A stretch of DNA of 64,000 nt. Source: Kiloniellales bacterium (GTDB taxonomy: Bacteria > Pseudomonadota > Alphaproteobacteria > Kiloniellales > JAKSDN01). Of the stretch, positions 1 through 8,226 are shown in pieces (positions within the stretch are counted from its first letter, which is position 1; each line of letters starts with the position of its first letter). The translations under genes and the position numbers were made by a program. The notes beneath the pieces are model-generated. The model had not been told where the DNA came from. It did no database searches and saw only the letters and a program-made list of their open reading frames with translations. The stretch spans positions 124,001 through 188,000 of the forward strand of contig JASJEC010000001.1 of assembly GCA_030064845.1 (NCBI GenBank), in the 5' to 3' direction.

Positions 1-1079
1 TCGTCCAGTTGCTGCCGCACAAGGGCGCGCACCGGCTCCGGCGCGGTCCTGGCCCAGTTGCCGAGGGCGGCGGGGGAGCGGGTCGAGTGGAGCGGGCGGT
101 ACATCGCGAGGACGCAGAGTTCCGCGACCGAGGCCGGTCCGAAGCCCAGGCGCATGTGGAGCGGCTCCACGGCGGCGCGCTCGCCCTCGCTCTCGAGGTA
201 TAGGTAGCCGTTCAGGAAGCACTGGCTGGCGAGTGCGCAGAGAAGAGCGGGATCGGCATGAAACAGTCCCGGCGGACCTTCCGCCGATTCGGGGGCCGAA
301 AGGCCGCGTAGGGCGCAATAGCGAAAGCGGGAGAACAGCAGCTCGAAGTCCGGTGCGGCGAGGAGCGACCGCGACAACACGGCGTGCAGCAGCCGGTTCT
401 CGAACAGCGCCGCCAGCGCGCCCTGGCCGAGCGCAAGCTCCAGGTCCTCCGTGCCGGTCTCCGCGAGCGACAAGGCTCGGGCGATCGCCGGTTCCCGGCG
501 CAACAGGCTGAGCGCGGCGGCGCTGATCAGCTGATGCTCGATGCCGTCGGTCTCGAAGCAGTCCAGGATCGCCGCGACGACTTCCGGGCTGGCCTCGGAA
601 AAGCGCATGGGCCGGAGCTGATCCGCGAGCAGAAGCTTGTGCCCGAGGTTCCCTGAATCGTGACGCACCGCGGAAACGGCGTGTCGGAGGCCGTCGTTCT
701 GCTGTCCGGCGGCGGCCAGGGCCGATGCCAGCCCGGCGTGGGCCGCCGCGTAGTCCGGGCGCGCGGCCAGGGCCCTGCGCCACCAGGCGATGGCATCGGG
801 GAGCCGTCCCTGGGTTCTGAGCGCTACGGCCAGGTTGTGGCCGGCCTCCGCGAAGTTCGGATGATCGCGCAGGATCGCGCGGTAGGCCGCAATCGCCCGG
901 TCCAGGCGCCCGGCGCGGTGATCTTTCACAGCGGCGCGCATCTGCTGCAGCAGGCGATCGCTTTTCGCTCGTCCCGCCGACCCGGCTGCCGGGTCTCGCG
1001 TCGCGTCGCTCCTGTCGTCGAGTTTTTTGTCGGTCACGTCGGTCACCGTGTCGGCGGCGCTGCCGACCGCCGACAGCAT
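1..1079 (-). CDS. TPR-repeat protein, probably a TPR-methyltransferase fusion (C-terminus off window)
   Basis: The gene reads right to left and stays open to the left edge, so only the first 359 residues are visible. Residues about 44-145 form roughly three tetratricopeptide repeats, with phrases such as HPNFAEAGHNLAVAL and RPDYAAAHAGLASALAAAG. A helical region rich in Leu/Ala follows, with FLNGYLYLESEGE near residue 300. This layout resembles alphaproteobacterial proteins in which N-terminal TPRs precede a class I SAM-dependent methyltransferase. No SAM motif is visible, because that part would lie beyond the edge. The ATG start is the first in frame and the gene is divergent from the flavoprotein at 1190. 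TPR content is clear; the methyltransferase assignment is an inference. Confidence 0.75.
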   Translation of the reverse strand, partial: MLSAVGSAADTVTDVTDKKLDDRSDATRDPAAGSAGRAKSDRLLQQMRAAVKDHRAGRLDRAIAAYRAILRDHPNFAEAGHNLAVALRTQGRLPDAIAWWRRALAARPDYAAAHAGLASALAAAGQQNDGLRHAVSAVRHDSGNLGHKLLLADQLRPMRFSEASPEVVAAILDCFETDGIEHQLISAAALSLLRREPAIARALSLAETGTEDLELALGQGALAALFENRLLHAVLSRSLLAAPDFELLFSRFRYCALRGLSAPESAEGPPGLFHADPALLCALASQCFLNGYLYLESEGERAAVEPLHMRLGFGPASVAELCVLAMYRPLHSTRSPAALGNWARTAPEPVRALVRQQLD

Positions 1080-1189
1080 GCACTTGTCACGCGTTGCAGG
1101 ATAGTGCACCCAGGGGAGACTTTGGCAACGTCGAGTCTCGCGCCCCTCCGGCTACGGCCGCTCGCGCGAGAGAAGATGCGAAAGCGGAC

Positions 1190-2503
1190 ATGGCGGTCAC
1201 TGTCGCCATCGTTGGCGCCGGACCAAGCGGCTTCTACGCAGCCGAGGCGCTGCTTCGCTCTGGCCTGGACTGTCAGATAGACCTGCTCGAGGCTCTGCCG
1301 ACGCCCTACGGCCTGATCCGTTTCGGTGTCGCGCCGGATCACGAAAAGACCAAGAAAGTCTCCAAAGCCTTCGAGAAGACCGCCATGGACTCGCGCGTGC
1401 GCTATTTCGGAAACGTCGAGGTCGGGCGCGACCTGTCGCTGGGCACTTTGCGCGCGCTCTACGACGCCGTGGTCGTCGCGGTCGGCGCGCCGCTCGACCG
1501 CCCGCTCACGGTCCCGGGCGCGGAAAAGAGGGGCGTCTACGGCTCGGCGGACTTCGCGGGCTGGTACAACGGTCATCCGCGCCACTGCGGCCTGGATCCC
1601 GACCTGGCTGTCACCTCGGCCGCCATCATCGGCAATGGCAACGTCGCGCTCGATGTCGCGCGGTTGCTGCTCAAGACTCCCGAGGAAATGCGCGCCACGG
1701 ACCTGCCGGAAGACGTTGCCAGACGCATCCACGAAGCGCCGATTCGCGACGTCTATCTGATCGGGCGGCGCGGGCCCGTGGAAGCAAAGTGGACCAACGT
1801 GGAGCTCCGCGAGATGGGCAGGTTGCGGAACTGCCGTCCGGTGATCGACCAGGCGAGCCTTCCGGGCGCGGTGACCGGAACGATGCCGGACCGCGACAGG
1901 CGCCTGCGCGAGAAGAACCTGGCGACACTGCGTCAAATGGCCGAGGGCCCACCGAAGGCGCAGGGAAAGCACCTGCATTTCCTTTTCCTGGCCCAGCCGG
2001 TCGAGGTGCTGGGCGACGACCGAATCACGGCGCTGCGGCTGGAGCGCACGCGCTTGGAAAACGGACGCGCGATCGGAACCGGGCAGTTCTTCGATCTGCC
2101 CTGCGGACTGCTGGTGGCGGCGATCGGCTACCGCACACCCGCCATTCCGGGATTGCTGCTGGAGAAGGGCCACGTTGCGCACCGCGACGGGCGGATCTCG
2201 ACCGGCTTCTATGTCGTCGGCTGGGCCAAGCGGGGCCCGGTCGGCGTGATCGGCAGCAACAAGCCGGACGGCGCCGCCGTCGCGACCCAGATCGCCGAAG
2301 ACGTCGGCAGCGGCGGCAAGCCCGGTCGACGGGAGCTGGTCCGATTGCTGCAAGAGAGCACCGCAGGCTGGGTCTCCTTCGCCGATTGGAAGCGTCTGGA
2401 GGCCTGGGAGATCGCCGCCGCACCGCCGGGCGCCCCGCGCAGGAAGCTGACCCGACTCTCCGAGATGCTCGACGTCTTGGCGCAGTCCGAGCCGCAAACT
2501 TGA
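1190..2503 (+). CDS. fprA: ferredoxin/adrenodoxin-type NADP+ reductase (FprA family)
   Basis: A 437-residue flavoprotein that would pass electrons between NADP(H) and a ferredoxin in the cytoplasm. The FAD-binding GAGPSGFYAAE lies at residues 9-19. The NADP-binding GNGNVALD lies at about 148-155, and the C-terminal GPVGVIGSNKPDG closes the FAD site, as in the adrenodoxin reductase/FprA family. The frame is open further upstream to 1094, but MAVTVAIVGAGPSG at 1190 is the natural N-terminus. It lies 87 bp upstream of korAB in the same direction. This suggests it recycles the ferredoxin used by that 2-oxoacid oxidoreductase, which is an inference from context. Confidence 0.9.
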   Translation: MAVTVAIVGAGPSGFYAAEALLRSGLDCQIDLLEALPTPYGLIRFGVAPDHEKTKKVSKAFEKTAMDSRVRYFGNVEVGRDLSLGTLRALYDAVVVAVGAPLDRPLTVPGAEKRGVYGSADFAGWYNGHPRHCGLDPDLAVTSAAIIGNGNVALDVARLLLKTPEEMRATDLPEDVARRIHEAPIRDVYLIGRRGPVEAKWTNVELREMGRLRNCRPVIDQASLPGAVTGTMPDRDRRLREKNLATLRQMAEGPPKAQGKHLHFLFLAQPVEVLGDDRITALRLERTRLENGRAIGTGQFFDLPCGLLVAAIGYRTPAIPGLLLEKGHVAHRDGRISTGFYVVGWAKRGPVGVIGSNKPDGAAVATQIAEDVGSGGKPGRRELVRLLQESTAGWVSFADWKRLEAWEIAAAPPGAPRRKLTRLSEMLDVLAQSEPQT

Positions 2504-2505
2504 TC

Positions 2506-2534
2506 GTGACAATAGGCCGTCGGCACTCTATATC
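2506..2534 (+). promoter_or_regulatory. predicted sigma70-type promoter for korAB
   Basis: A GTGACA -35-like hexamer at 2506-2511 and TATATC at 2529-2534 are separated by 17 bp. They lie in the short gap between fprA and korA, about 55 bp before the korA start. This is a pattern match only; read-through from fprA is also possible. Confidence 0.45.
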
Positions 2535-2590
2535 ACGCTACGCGCGGCATCGAGGGCCGCGGCGTTGGGGCCCCGGGAGAGTTACAGGGT

Positions 2591-4465
2591 ATGGACGTCT
2601 CTGCGGCGCTTAAAGGTGCCGCCCGTGCACGGCAGGTAGTCGAATCCTCCGTGGTTCGTTTCGCCGGTGATTCCGGCGACGGCATGCAGCTCACGGGCAG
2701 TCAGTTCACGCTCTCGACGGCGCTAAGCGGCAACGACCTGGCGACCTTCCCGGACTATCCGGCCGAGATTCGCGCCCCCGCCGGCACGACGTTCGGCGTC
2801 TCGGCGTTCCAGATCAACTTCGGCGCCCGCGACATCAAGACCTCGGGCGACCAGCCCGACGTGCTGGTCGTCATGAATCCGGCTGCGCTGAAGGTCAACC
2901 TGCCGGACCTCAAGCCCGGGGGACTGATCATCGCCGATGTGGGCGCGTTCGGGGAAAGGAACCTGCGCAAGGCGGGCTACGAGGCCAATCCCCTGGACGG
3001 CGATACGCTCTCCGCTTACCGGGTTCTGCCTTTCGACATCTCCAGCCTCACGCTCGAAGCTGTTCGCGAACAGGGGCTGTCGAAGAAGGAAGGGCTTAGG
3101 TGCAAGAACTTCTGGGCGCTGGGCCTCGTCTATTGGCTGTACGACCGGGACCGGCTTCCAACCACCGAGTGGCTGACCGCTAAGTTCGCTCAGCGCCCCG
3201 ACCTGGCGGCCGCCAACATCGCGGCGCTCAACGCCGGCCACGCCTTCGGTGAGACCGCGGAGCTGCCTAGGGATATTGGCGGGTTCGTCGTGCCGGTGGC
3301 CAAGATCCCGCCTGGGCTCTATCGCAACATCACCGGTACCGAGGCCATGGCCTACGGCCTGGTGGCGGGAGCGCAGTTCGCCGAGCTGCCGCTGACGTTC
3401 TGCTCCTACCCGATCACGCCGGCTTCGCAGATCCTCCACGTTCTGGCCGGGCTCAAGGGCCGTGGCGCCCTAACGTTCCAGGCCGAGGACGAGATCGCGG
3501 CGGCCTGCGCGGCGATCGGCGCGTCCTATGCCGGGGGCATCGGGGTGACCTCGAGCTCCGGGCCCGGGATCGCGCTGAAGGGCGAGGCCCTGGGGCTGGC
3601 GGTCATGACCGAGCTGCCGCTCGTTGTTATCAATTCGCAGCGGGCCGGCCCCTCGACGGGCATGCCGACCAAGACCGAGCAGTCCGACCTGAACCAGGCA
3701 CTGTTCGGGCGCAGTGGTGACAGCCCGATGGCGGTGATCGCCGCCTCGTCTCCCGGCGACTGTTTCGCTGTCGCGATCGAGGCGGTCCGGTTGGCGGTGA
3801 CCTTCATGACCCCCGTCATGGTGCTGTCCGACGGCTACATCGCCAACGCCTCGGAGCCTTGGCGCATCCCCGATCTCGACGCCATACCGCGGTTCCCGGC
3901 ACGGTTTCACCAGGATCCGGAGGGCTTCCGGCCCTATGCCCGGGATCCCGAGACGCTCGCGCGGCCCTGGGCGGTGCCGGGCACCCCGGGTCTGGAGCAT
4001 CGGATCGGCGGCCTGGAGAAGGACGCGGCCAGCGGCGATGTGTCCTACGACGCCGAGAACCACCAGCGCATGACCGAGCTGCGCGCAGCCAAGATCGCCG
4101 GCATTGCCAAGGAGATCCCCGATCAAGCGGTCGATCAGGGCGAGGGCGGCGGCCGGCTCGCCGTGGTCGGCTGGGGTTCGACCTACGGTCCGATCTCGCG
4201 CGCCGTGTCGAACAAGCGCGCCGAGGGTCGCGCGGTCTCGCACATCCATCTGCGGCACCTCTGGCCGCTTCCGACGAACCTGGGGGCGCTGCTCGCGAAG
4301 TTCGATCGCGTCCTGGTTCCCGAAATGAACTGCGGACAGCTTCTGGCCCTATTGCGGAGCACCTACCTGCTGCCCGCCGAGGGGCTCAACAAGGTAGCGG
4401 GCAAGCCCTTCATGATCACCGAGATCGAGGCGGCTATCGACGAGCGAACGGAGGCCGGCACATGA
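2591..4465 (+). CDS. korA: 2-oxoacid:ferredoxin oxidoreductase, fused gamma-alpha subunit
   Basis: A 624-residue subunit of a 2-oxoacid (probably 2-oxoglutarate):acceptor oxidoreductase, which oxidatively decarboxylates a 2-oxoacid with CoA and reduces ferredoxin. The N-terminal about 190 residues are the gamma domain, opening with RFAGDSGDGMQLTG at about 20-33. The alpha pyrimidine-binding domain follows from about 240, with YPITPAS and SSSGPGIALKGEALGLA. No 4Fe-4S ferredoxin domain is fused. The length and domain order fit the two-gene KorAB type of aerobic and microaerobic bacteria. The stop overlaps the korB start by ATGA, indicating translational coupling. Substrate specificity cannot be fixed from sequence alone. 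Confidence 0.9.
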   Translation: MDVSAALKGAARARQVVESSVVRFAGDSGDGMQLTGSQFTLSTALSGNDLATFPDYPAEIRAPAGTTFGVSAFQINFGARDIKTSGDQPDVLVVMNPAALKVNLPDLKPGGLIIADVGAFGERNLRKAGYEANPLDGDTLSAYRVLPFDISSLTLEAVREQGLSKKEGLRCKNFWALGLVYWLYDRDRLPTTEWLTAKFAQRPDLAAANIAALNAGHAFGETAELPRDIGGFVVPVAKIPPGLYRNITGTEAMAYGLVAGAQFAELPLTFCSYPITPASQILHVLAGLKGRGALTFQAEDEIAAACAAIGASYAGGIGVTSSSGPGIALKGEALGLAVMTELPLVVINSQRAGPSTGMPTKTEQSDLNQALFGRSGDSPMAVIAASSPGDCFAVAIEAVRLAVTFMTPVMVLSDGYIANASEPWRIPDLDAIPRFPARFHQDPEGFRPYARDPETLARPWAVPGTPGLEHRIGGLEKDAASGDVSYDAENHQRMTELRAAKIAGIAKEIPDQAVDQGEGGGRLAVVGWGSTYGPISRAVSNKRAEGRAVSHIHLRHLWPLPTNLGALLAKFDRVLVPEMNCGQLLALLRSTYLLPAEGLNKVAGKPFMITEIEAAIDERTEAGT

Positions 4466-5484
4466 ACGTTGCGACACCGCCGGCGCTCTCCGCCAAGGAC
4501 TATGCCTCCGATCAGGAAGTCCGCTGGTGCCCAGGCTGCGGCGACTACGCGATTCTGAAATCGGTCCAGCACTGCCTCGCACAGGTCCAGGCGGACCCCG
4601 CGAACACGGTCTTCGTTTCCGGAATCGGCTGCGCCGCGCGGTTCCCCTATTACCTGAACACTTACGGCTTCCACACCATACACGGGCGCGCGGCGGCGAT
4701 CGCGACCGGGATCAAGTTGACCCGACCGGAGCTCGACGTCTGGGTGGTCAGCGGTGACGGCGACGCGCTGTCGATCGGCGGCAACCATCTGCTGCACCTT
4801 CTGCGGCGCAACGTCGATGTCCAGTTCCTCCTGTTCAACAACGAGATCTACGGGCTGACCAAGGGCCAGTACTCCCCGACCTCGCGGGCCGGCACCCGGT
4901 CGCCCTCGACGCCGGCTGGCTCGATGGAACGGCCGATTTCGGCGGCCGCCTTCGCGCTCGGGTCCGGCGCCCGTTTCGTTGCGCGCGGCGTGGATACCCA
5001 GCAAAAGCGTCTGCCCGATCTGCTGAAACGGGCGCGCGACCACAGGGGCACGTCCTTCATCGAGATCCTGCAGAACTGCATCGTCTACAACGACCGGGTC
5101 CATGCGGCGATCACGGACCGCGACCGGGCCGAGGAGGCCCAGCTTCATCTCCGCCACGGCGAGCCGCTGGTGTTCGGCAAGGACGGGGACAAGGGGCTGA
5201 TGCTGAAGCCCAACAGCCTCAAGCTCGAGGTGGTCACGCTGGGCGGCGGTGTCGGTGAGCAGGATCTGCTTCGCCACGACGAGACGGATCCCGTCCTGGC
5301 CGCAATGCTCGCCGCCCTCGAGCCGCCGAACTTCCCGGTGGCCCTGGGCGTGATCTATTGCGATCCCAGCCCGAGCTACGATCAGCTCCTAGCAGGGGAC
5401 GGCGCCGCGGCGCGCGCGTCCGTCGGCACGGCGAACGTTGCCGAGCTGCTGCGCGCCGGCCACACCTGGACCGTCGAGGGCTAG
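4462..5484 (+). CDS. korB: 2-oxoacid:ferredoxin oxidoreductase, beta (TPP) subunit
   Basis: A 340-residue thiamine-diphosphate subunit paired with korA. RWCPGCGDYAIL at residues 21-32 is the beta-subunit signature, whose cysteines contribute to the single 4Fe-4S cluster. The VVSGDGDALSIGGNHLLH stretch near residues 95-112 is the GDG..N TPP/Mg2+ motif. The ATG at 4462 overlaps the korA stop. The gene ends in TAG inside a TAGAGCAGGTCCGC sequence that resembles the end of the dispersed palindromes seen elsewhere in the window. Together with fprA it forms a ferredoxin-dependent alternative to the NAD-linked 2-oxoglutarate dehydrogenase. Confidence 0.92.
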   Translation: MNVATPPALSAKDYASDQEVRWCPGCGDYAILKSVQHCLAQVQADPANTVFVSGIGCAARFPYYLNTYGFHTIHGRAAAIATGIKLTRPELDVWVVSGDGDALSIGGNHLLHLLRRNVDVQFLLFNNEIYGLTKGQYSPTSRAGTRSPSTPAGSMERPISAAAFALGSGARFVARGVDTQQKRLPDLLKRARDHRGTSFIEILQNCIVYNDRVHAAITDRDRAEEAQLHLRHGEPLVFGKDGDKGLMLKPNSLKLEVVTLGGGVGEQDLLRHDETDPVLAAMLAALEPPNFPVALGVIYCDPSPSYDQLLAGDGAAARASVGTANVAELLRAGHTWTVEG

Positions 5485-5523
5485 AGCAGGTCCGCTGACC
5501 CGAACGGCTCCTACCGCGCCGTA

Positions 5524-5550
5524 GCCGCCGCGATCTTTTTCGCGGCGGGC
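5524..5550. terminator. GC-rich hairpin between convergent korB and marR
   Basis: The arm GCCGCCGCGA at 5524-5533 pairs with TCGCGGCGGGC at 5540-5550 around a T-rich loop, with one bulged base. An AAAACGTTTTTT segment follows at about 5560-5570. Its place between two convergent genes fits a bidirectional terminator. Confidence 0.5.
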
Positions 5551-5581
5551 CGGTCGCGTAAAACGTTTTTTGGACAGACGG

Positions 5582-5998
5582 TTAGCCGAGACGCCTGAGA
5601 AGTCGAATGAAGTGCTCTCGCTCGCCGCGGGAAAGCGGCTGGAGAATGCGGTCGTTGATCGCGGTGATCTGGTCCTTGATCTCTTCGACCGCGGCCCGCC
5701 CGGCGCTCGTCAGGCAGAGCATGACCCGCCGGCGGTCGTTCTCGTCCGGATGGCGTTCGACCAGGCCGCGTCCCATGAGCCTCTGCACCACCCCTTGGAT
5801 GGTCGCCGGATCCATGGCCGTCATGCGGCCGAGCTGGTTCTGGGAGACCCGTTTCAGATCGTACAGCCGGGTGATGGCCAGGTACTGAGCCGGCGTGAGG
5901 TTCTTCTCTCCCAACTCCGCGACGAAGAGGGCGGAGGCCCGCTTGTGCGCGCAGCGAAGAAGATGAACCGCCTGGCTGTCGAGAGACGTTGCTGCCAT
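5582..5998 (-). CDS. MarR-family transcriptional regulator
   Basis: A 138-residue winged-helix DNA-binding protein. The core LTPAQYLAITRLYDLKRVSQ, followed by QLGRMTAMDPATIQGVVQRL, forms the recognition region. RHPDENDRRRVMLCLTSAG is the beta-wing signature of the family. The frame stays open for another 64 codons upstream, but MAATSLDSQ at 5998 has a good GGAGAGAG ribosome site and gives the usual family length. It lies downstream of hutH on the same strand, after a 195-bp gap with an AT-rich stretch at 6150-6197 that could hold its own promoter. The ligand is unknown. Confidence 0.85.
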   Translation of the reverse strand: MAATSLDSQAVHLLRCAHKRASALFVAELGEKNLTPAQYLAITRLYDLKRVSQNQLGRMTAMDPATIQGVVQRLMGRGLVERHPDENDRRRVMLCLTSAGRAAVEEIKDQITAINDRILQPLSRGEREHFIRLLRRLG

Positions 5999-6193
5999 GT
6001 CTCTCTCCGCCGGTTGAACCAGGGGAACGACTTTCTCTGTGGTGCCGAGCGATGCCAATTTCTGATTGCCCCTCAAGTTTTCCCGTGGTTCCCCGCCAGC
6101 GGTCCGGTCCAATAAGACGGGTCCGGGCCGGGAAGAAGACCGCCATATGTCTATTAAGCATAGTATAAAAAGATTATTAAATTTAGTCAAAGA

Positions 6194-7747
6194 TTAAGTC
6201 ATCAGAATCGGGCGGCTTGCTGCGTCCGGCCATATGAAATCGAGGAACCAGCCGCTCTCGATCAAATCGGCCGTCGCGGCAATATCCGGCGAGAGTGGCC
6301 GGTCCGCTTCCAGGAACGAGGCGCGTTCCCGCACGGCCTTCATGACCTCGACCAGGCGCGGCGCGGTGGCCAGGGGCTTGCGCAGATCGATGCCCTGAGC
6401 CGCGGCCAGAAGCTCGATCGCGATGATCGACCTGAGGTGCTCGTCGATGGTGTTCAGGCGCCTGGCGCCGTGGGTGGCCATGGAGACGTGGTCTTCCTGG
6501 TTGGCCGAGGTCGGCAGGCTGTCGACGCTGGCCGGTTGGGCGAGGAGCTTGTTCTCGCTTGCCAGCGCCGCGGCGGTCACGTGGGCGATCATGAAGCCGG
6601 AATTGATGCCAGGGTCCGCGATCAGGAAGGGCGGCAGGCTCGAATGGTGGGCGTCGGTCAGCATGGCGGTTCGCCGTTCCGACAGGGCGCCCACCTCACT
6701 GAGGGCGATGGCGGCCATATCGGCCGCGAAGGCGACCGGCTCGGCGTGGAAATTGCCGCCCGAGAGGATCTCGCCGTCGTCCGCGAAGACCAGCGGATTG
6801 TCCGAGACCGCGTTGGCCTCACGTCCCAGCATCTCGGCGGCGGCGCCCAGCATGTCGAGGGCGGCGCCCATGACCTGGGGCTGGCATCGCAGCGAGTAGG
6901 GGTCCTGTACCCTGTCGCAGGTCAGGTGCGAACCGCGGATCGCGCTGCCGTGCAGCAAGGCCTTCAGCACGGCGGCGGTGGTAATCTGGCCGGGCTGACC
7001 CCTGATCGCGTGGATCCTCTGGTCGAAAGGCGTATCGCTGCCTAGAACGGCGTCCACGGCGAGCGCCCCGGCGGCCAGGGCGGCGGCGAAGGCATCGAGG
7101 CCCGCGAAGAGGCCCGCCAGAGCAAGGGCCGTCGAGACCTGGGTCCCGTTGAGCAGAGCAAGCCCCTCCTTGGCCTGGAGCGTCAGGGGCTCCAGGCCGA
7201 GCCGTTGCAGGGCCGCCGCGGCCACCATGCGCTCGCCTTCGAGGATGACCTCACCCTGGCCGATCAGAGGGGCCGAGAGGTGAGCGAGGGGAGCCAGGTC
7301 GCCCGACGCGCCGACCGAACCCTGGGCCGGCACGACGGGCAGCGCTCCCGCGTTGTAGAGGGTCACCAGCCGCTCTATCACGACGCGACGGATCCCGGAG
7401 TAGCCTCTGGACAGGGCGTTGATCTTGAGCACCAGGGTGAGGGCGGTTACCCGGGGAGAAAGCGGCTCGCCGACACCGGCGCAGTGGGAAAGGACCAGGC
7501 GGCGCTGAAGCTCCGAGAGCTGGTCGTGCGGAATGCTGGTACTGGCGAGGCTGCCGAAGCCGGTATTGATGCCGTAGACTTGGCCGCCGTCGCGCGATAC
7601 CGCCTGCACGGCTGATGCCGAGGCCTCGACCCTGGGCCAGGCGTCGGGCGTCACGGCGACCCCGGCGTAGGCGCCGCGCCAAAATGCATAGAGGTCGGAC
7701 AGGGTCAGTCTGCCCGGACGAAGCTTGAAGCGGCGGGATTTCGCCAT
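6194..7747 (-). CDS. hutH: histidine ammonia-lyase
   Basis: A 517-residue enzyme that converts L-histidine to urocanate and ammonia. GSVGASGDLAPLAHLSA contains the Ala147-Ser148-Gly149 triad that cyclises to the MIO electrophile. SHCAG at 87-91 has the Ser-His pair typical of histidine-specific members, rather than the Phe-Leu of phenylalanine lyases. NQEDHVSMATHGARRL is the conserved C-terminal active-site strip. No hutU, hutI, hutG or hutC lies nearby, which is unusual because hut genes normally cluster. The pathway is therefore completed elsewhere or the enzyme serves another role. The start ATG at 7747 has a modest GGAACC ribosome site. Confidence 0.9.
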   Translation of the reverse strand: MAKSRRFKLRPGRLTLSDLYAFWRGAYAGVAVTPDAWPRVEASASAVQAVSRDGGQVYGINTGFGSLASTSIPHDQLSELQRRLVLSHCAGVGEPLSPRVTALTLVLKINALSRGYSGIRRVVIERLVTLYNAGALPVVPAQGSVGASGDLAPLAHLSAPLIGQGEVILEGERMVAAAALQRLGLEPLTLQAKEGLALLNGTQVSTALALAGLFAGLDAFAAALAAGALAVDAVLGSDTPFDQRIHAIRGQPGQITTAAVLKALLHGSAIRGSHLTCDRVQDPYSLRCQPQVMGAALDMLGAAAEMLGREANAVSDNPLVFADDGEILSGGNFHAEPVAFAADMAAIALSEVGALSERRTAMLTDAHHSSLPPFLIADPGINSGFMIAHVTAAALASENKLLAQPASVDSLPTSANQEDHVSMATHGARRLNTIDEHLRSIIAIELLAAAQGIDLRKPLATAPRLVEVMKAVRERASFLEADRPLSPDIAATADLIESGWFLDFIWPDAASRPILMT

Positions 7748-7802
7748 GGTTCCGGCTCGCGGCTGCGGTCTGAAGATTACCGGCTACGAGCCTACACGCA
7801 TC

Positions 7803-7824
7803 GGGCTTGCAAGTGACAAGCCGG
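7803..7824. promoter_or_regulatory. inverted repeat upstream of hutH, possible operator
   Basis: The arms CGGGCTTG and CAAGCCGG are separated by AAGTGA-like spacing, giving GGCTTG-N7-CAAGCC at 7804-7822. It lies about 57 bp upstream of the hutH start in the hutH/flp gap. Its size suits a dimeric repressor such as the nearby MarR protein, but no link is shown. Confidence 0.3.
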
Positions 7825-7938
7825 AATCGGCGGGGGCCGGTCGCGAATCACCTCTGTGCCGCGAGCGACGGCGTTCGATCGGGCAGAGAAGGAATAGATG
7901 GCGGGTTGATGGCCGGCGCCAGGCCAGAACGTCTTAAT

Positions 7939-8115
7939 CTAGAAGTCGATGTTATCGTTGACCTCGGAAGACACGAAGTCGTACATCTCGATCATGCCTT
8001 CTCTCAAGGAGTTCAGGGAACCGACGATCACCACCGCGATCAGCCCCAGATACAAGGCATACTCGATCGCAGTTGCCCCTGATTCATCTCTGAGAAACTG
8101 ACGGAAAAGATGCAC
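7939..8115 (-). CDS. Flp/Fap-type IVb pilin subunit
   Basis: A 58-residue prepilin. After a short basic leader (HLFRQFLRDESG), a type IVb processing site SG|ATAIEYALYLGLIAVVIVG follows. Glu18-Tyr19 sits five to six residues after the cleavage glycine, as in Flp pilins, and begins a hydrophobic membrane helix. The C-terminus is short and acidic. There is no ATG; the GTG at 8115 is the most likely start, with GGGGA about 9 bp upstream, and an in-frame TAG further upstream closes the frame. Tad/Flp pili normally need cpaA-F and tad genes, none of which lie in this window. This is therefore an orphan subunit, possibly secreted by a system encoded elsewhere. Confidence 0.8.
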   Translation of the reverse strand: MHLFRQFLRDESGATAIEYALYLGLIAVVIVGSLNSLREGMIEMYDFVSSEVNDNIDF

Positions 8116-8226
8116 GGGCGCGGTCCCCAGGCGGGTGAAAAGATTGTGTCGAGTGAACCAAAAGTTCTATAAGGAAAAATTAAGAAAAGGGCAGAAGTAT
8201 CTCAAATAATGCGAAAATTATTTCTA

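Noticed and set aside
1043-2512. 489-codon minus-strand frame over fprA
   Set aside because: It mirrors fprA codons and has no family motifs; fprA on the plus strand is clear.
6194-7747. Tyrosine or phenylalanine ammonia-lyase
   Set aside because: The Ser-His selectivity pair at residues 87-88 and the C-terminal NQEDHVSM strip match histidine lyases better.
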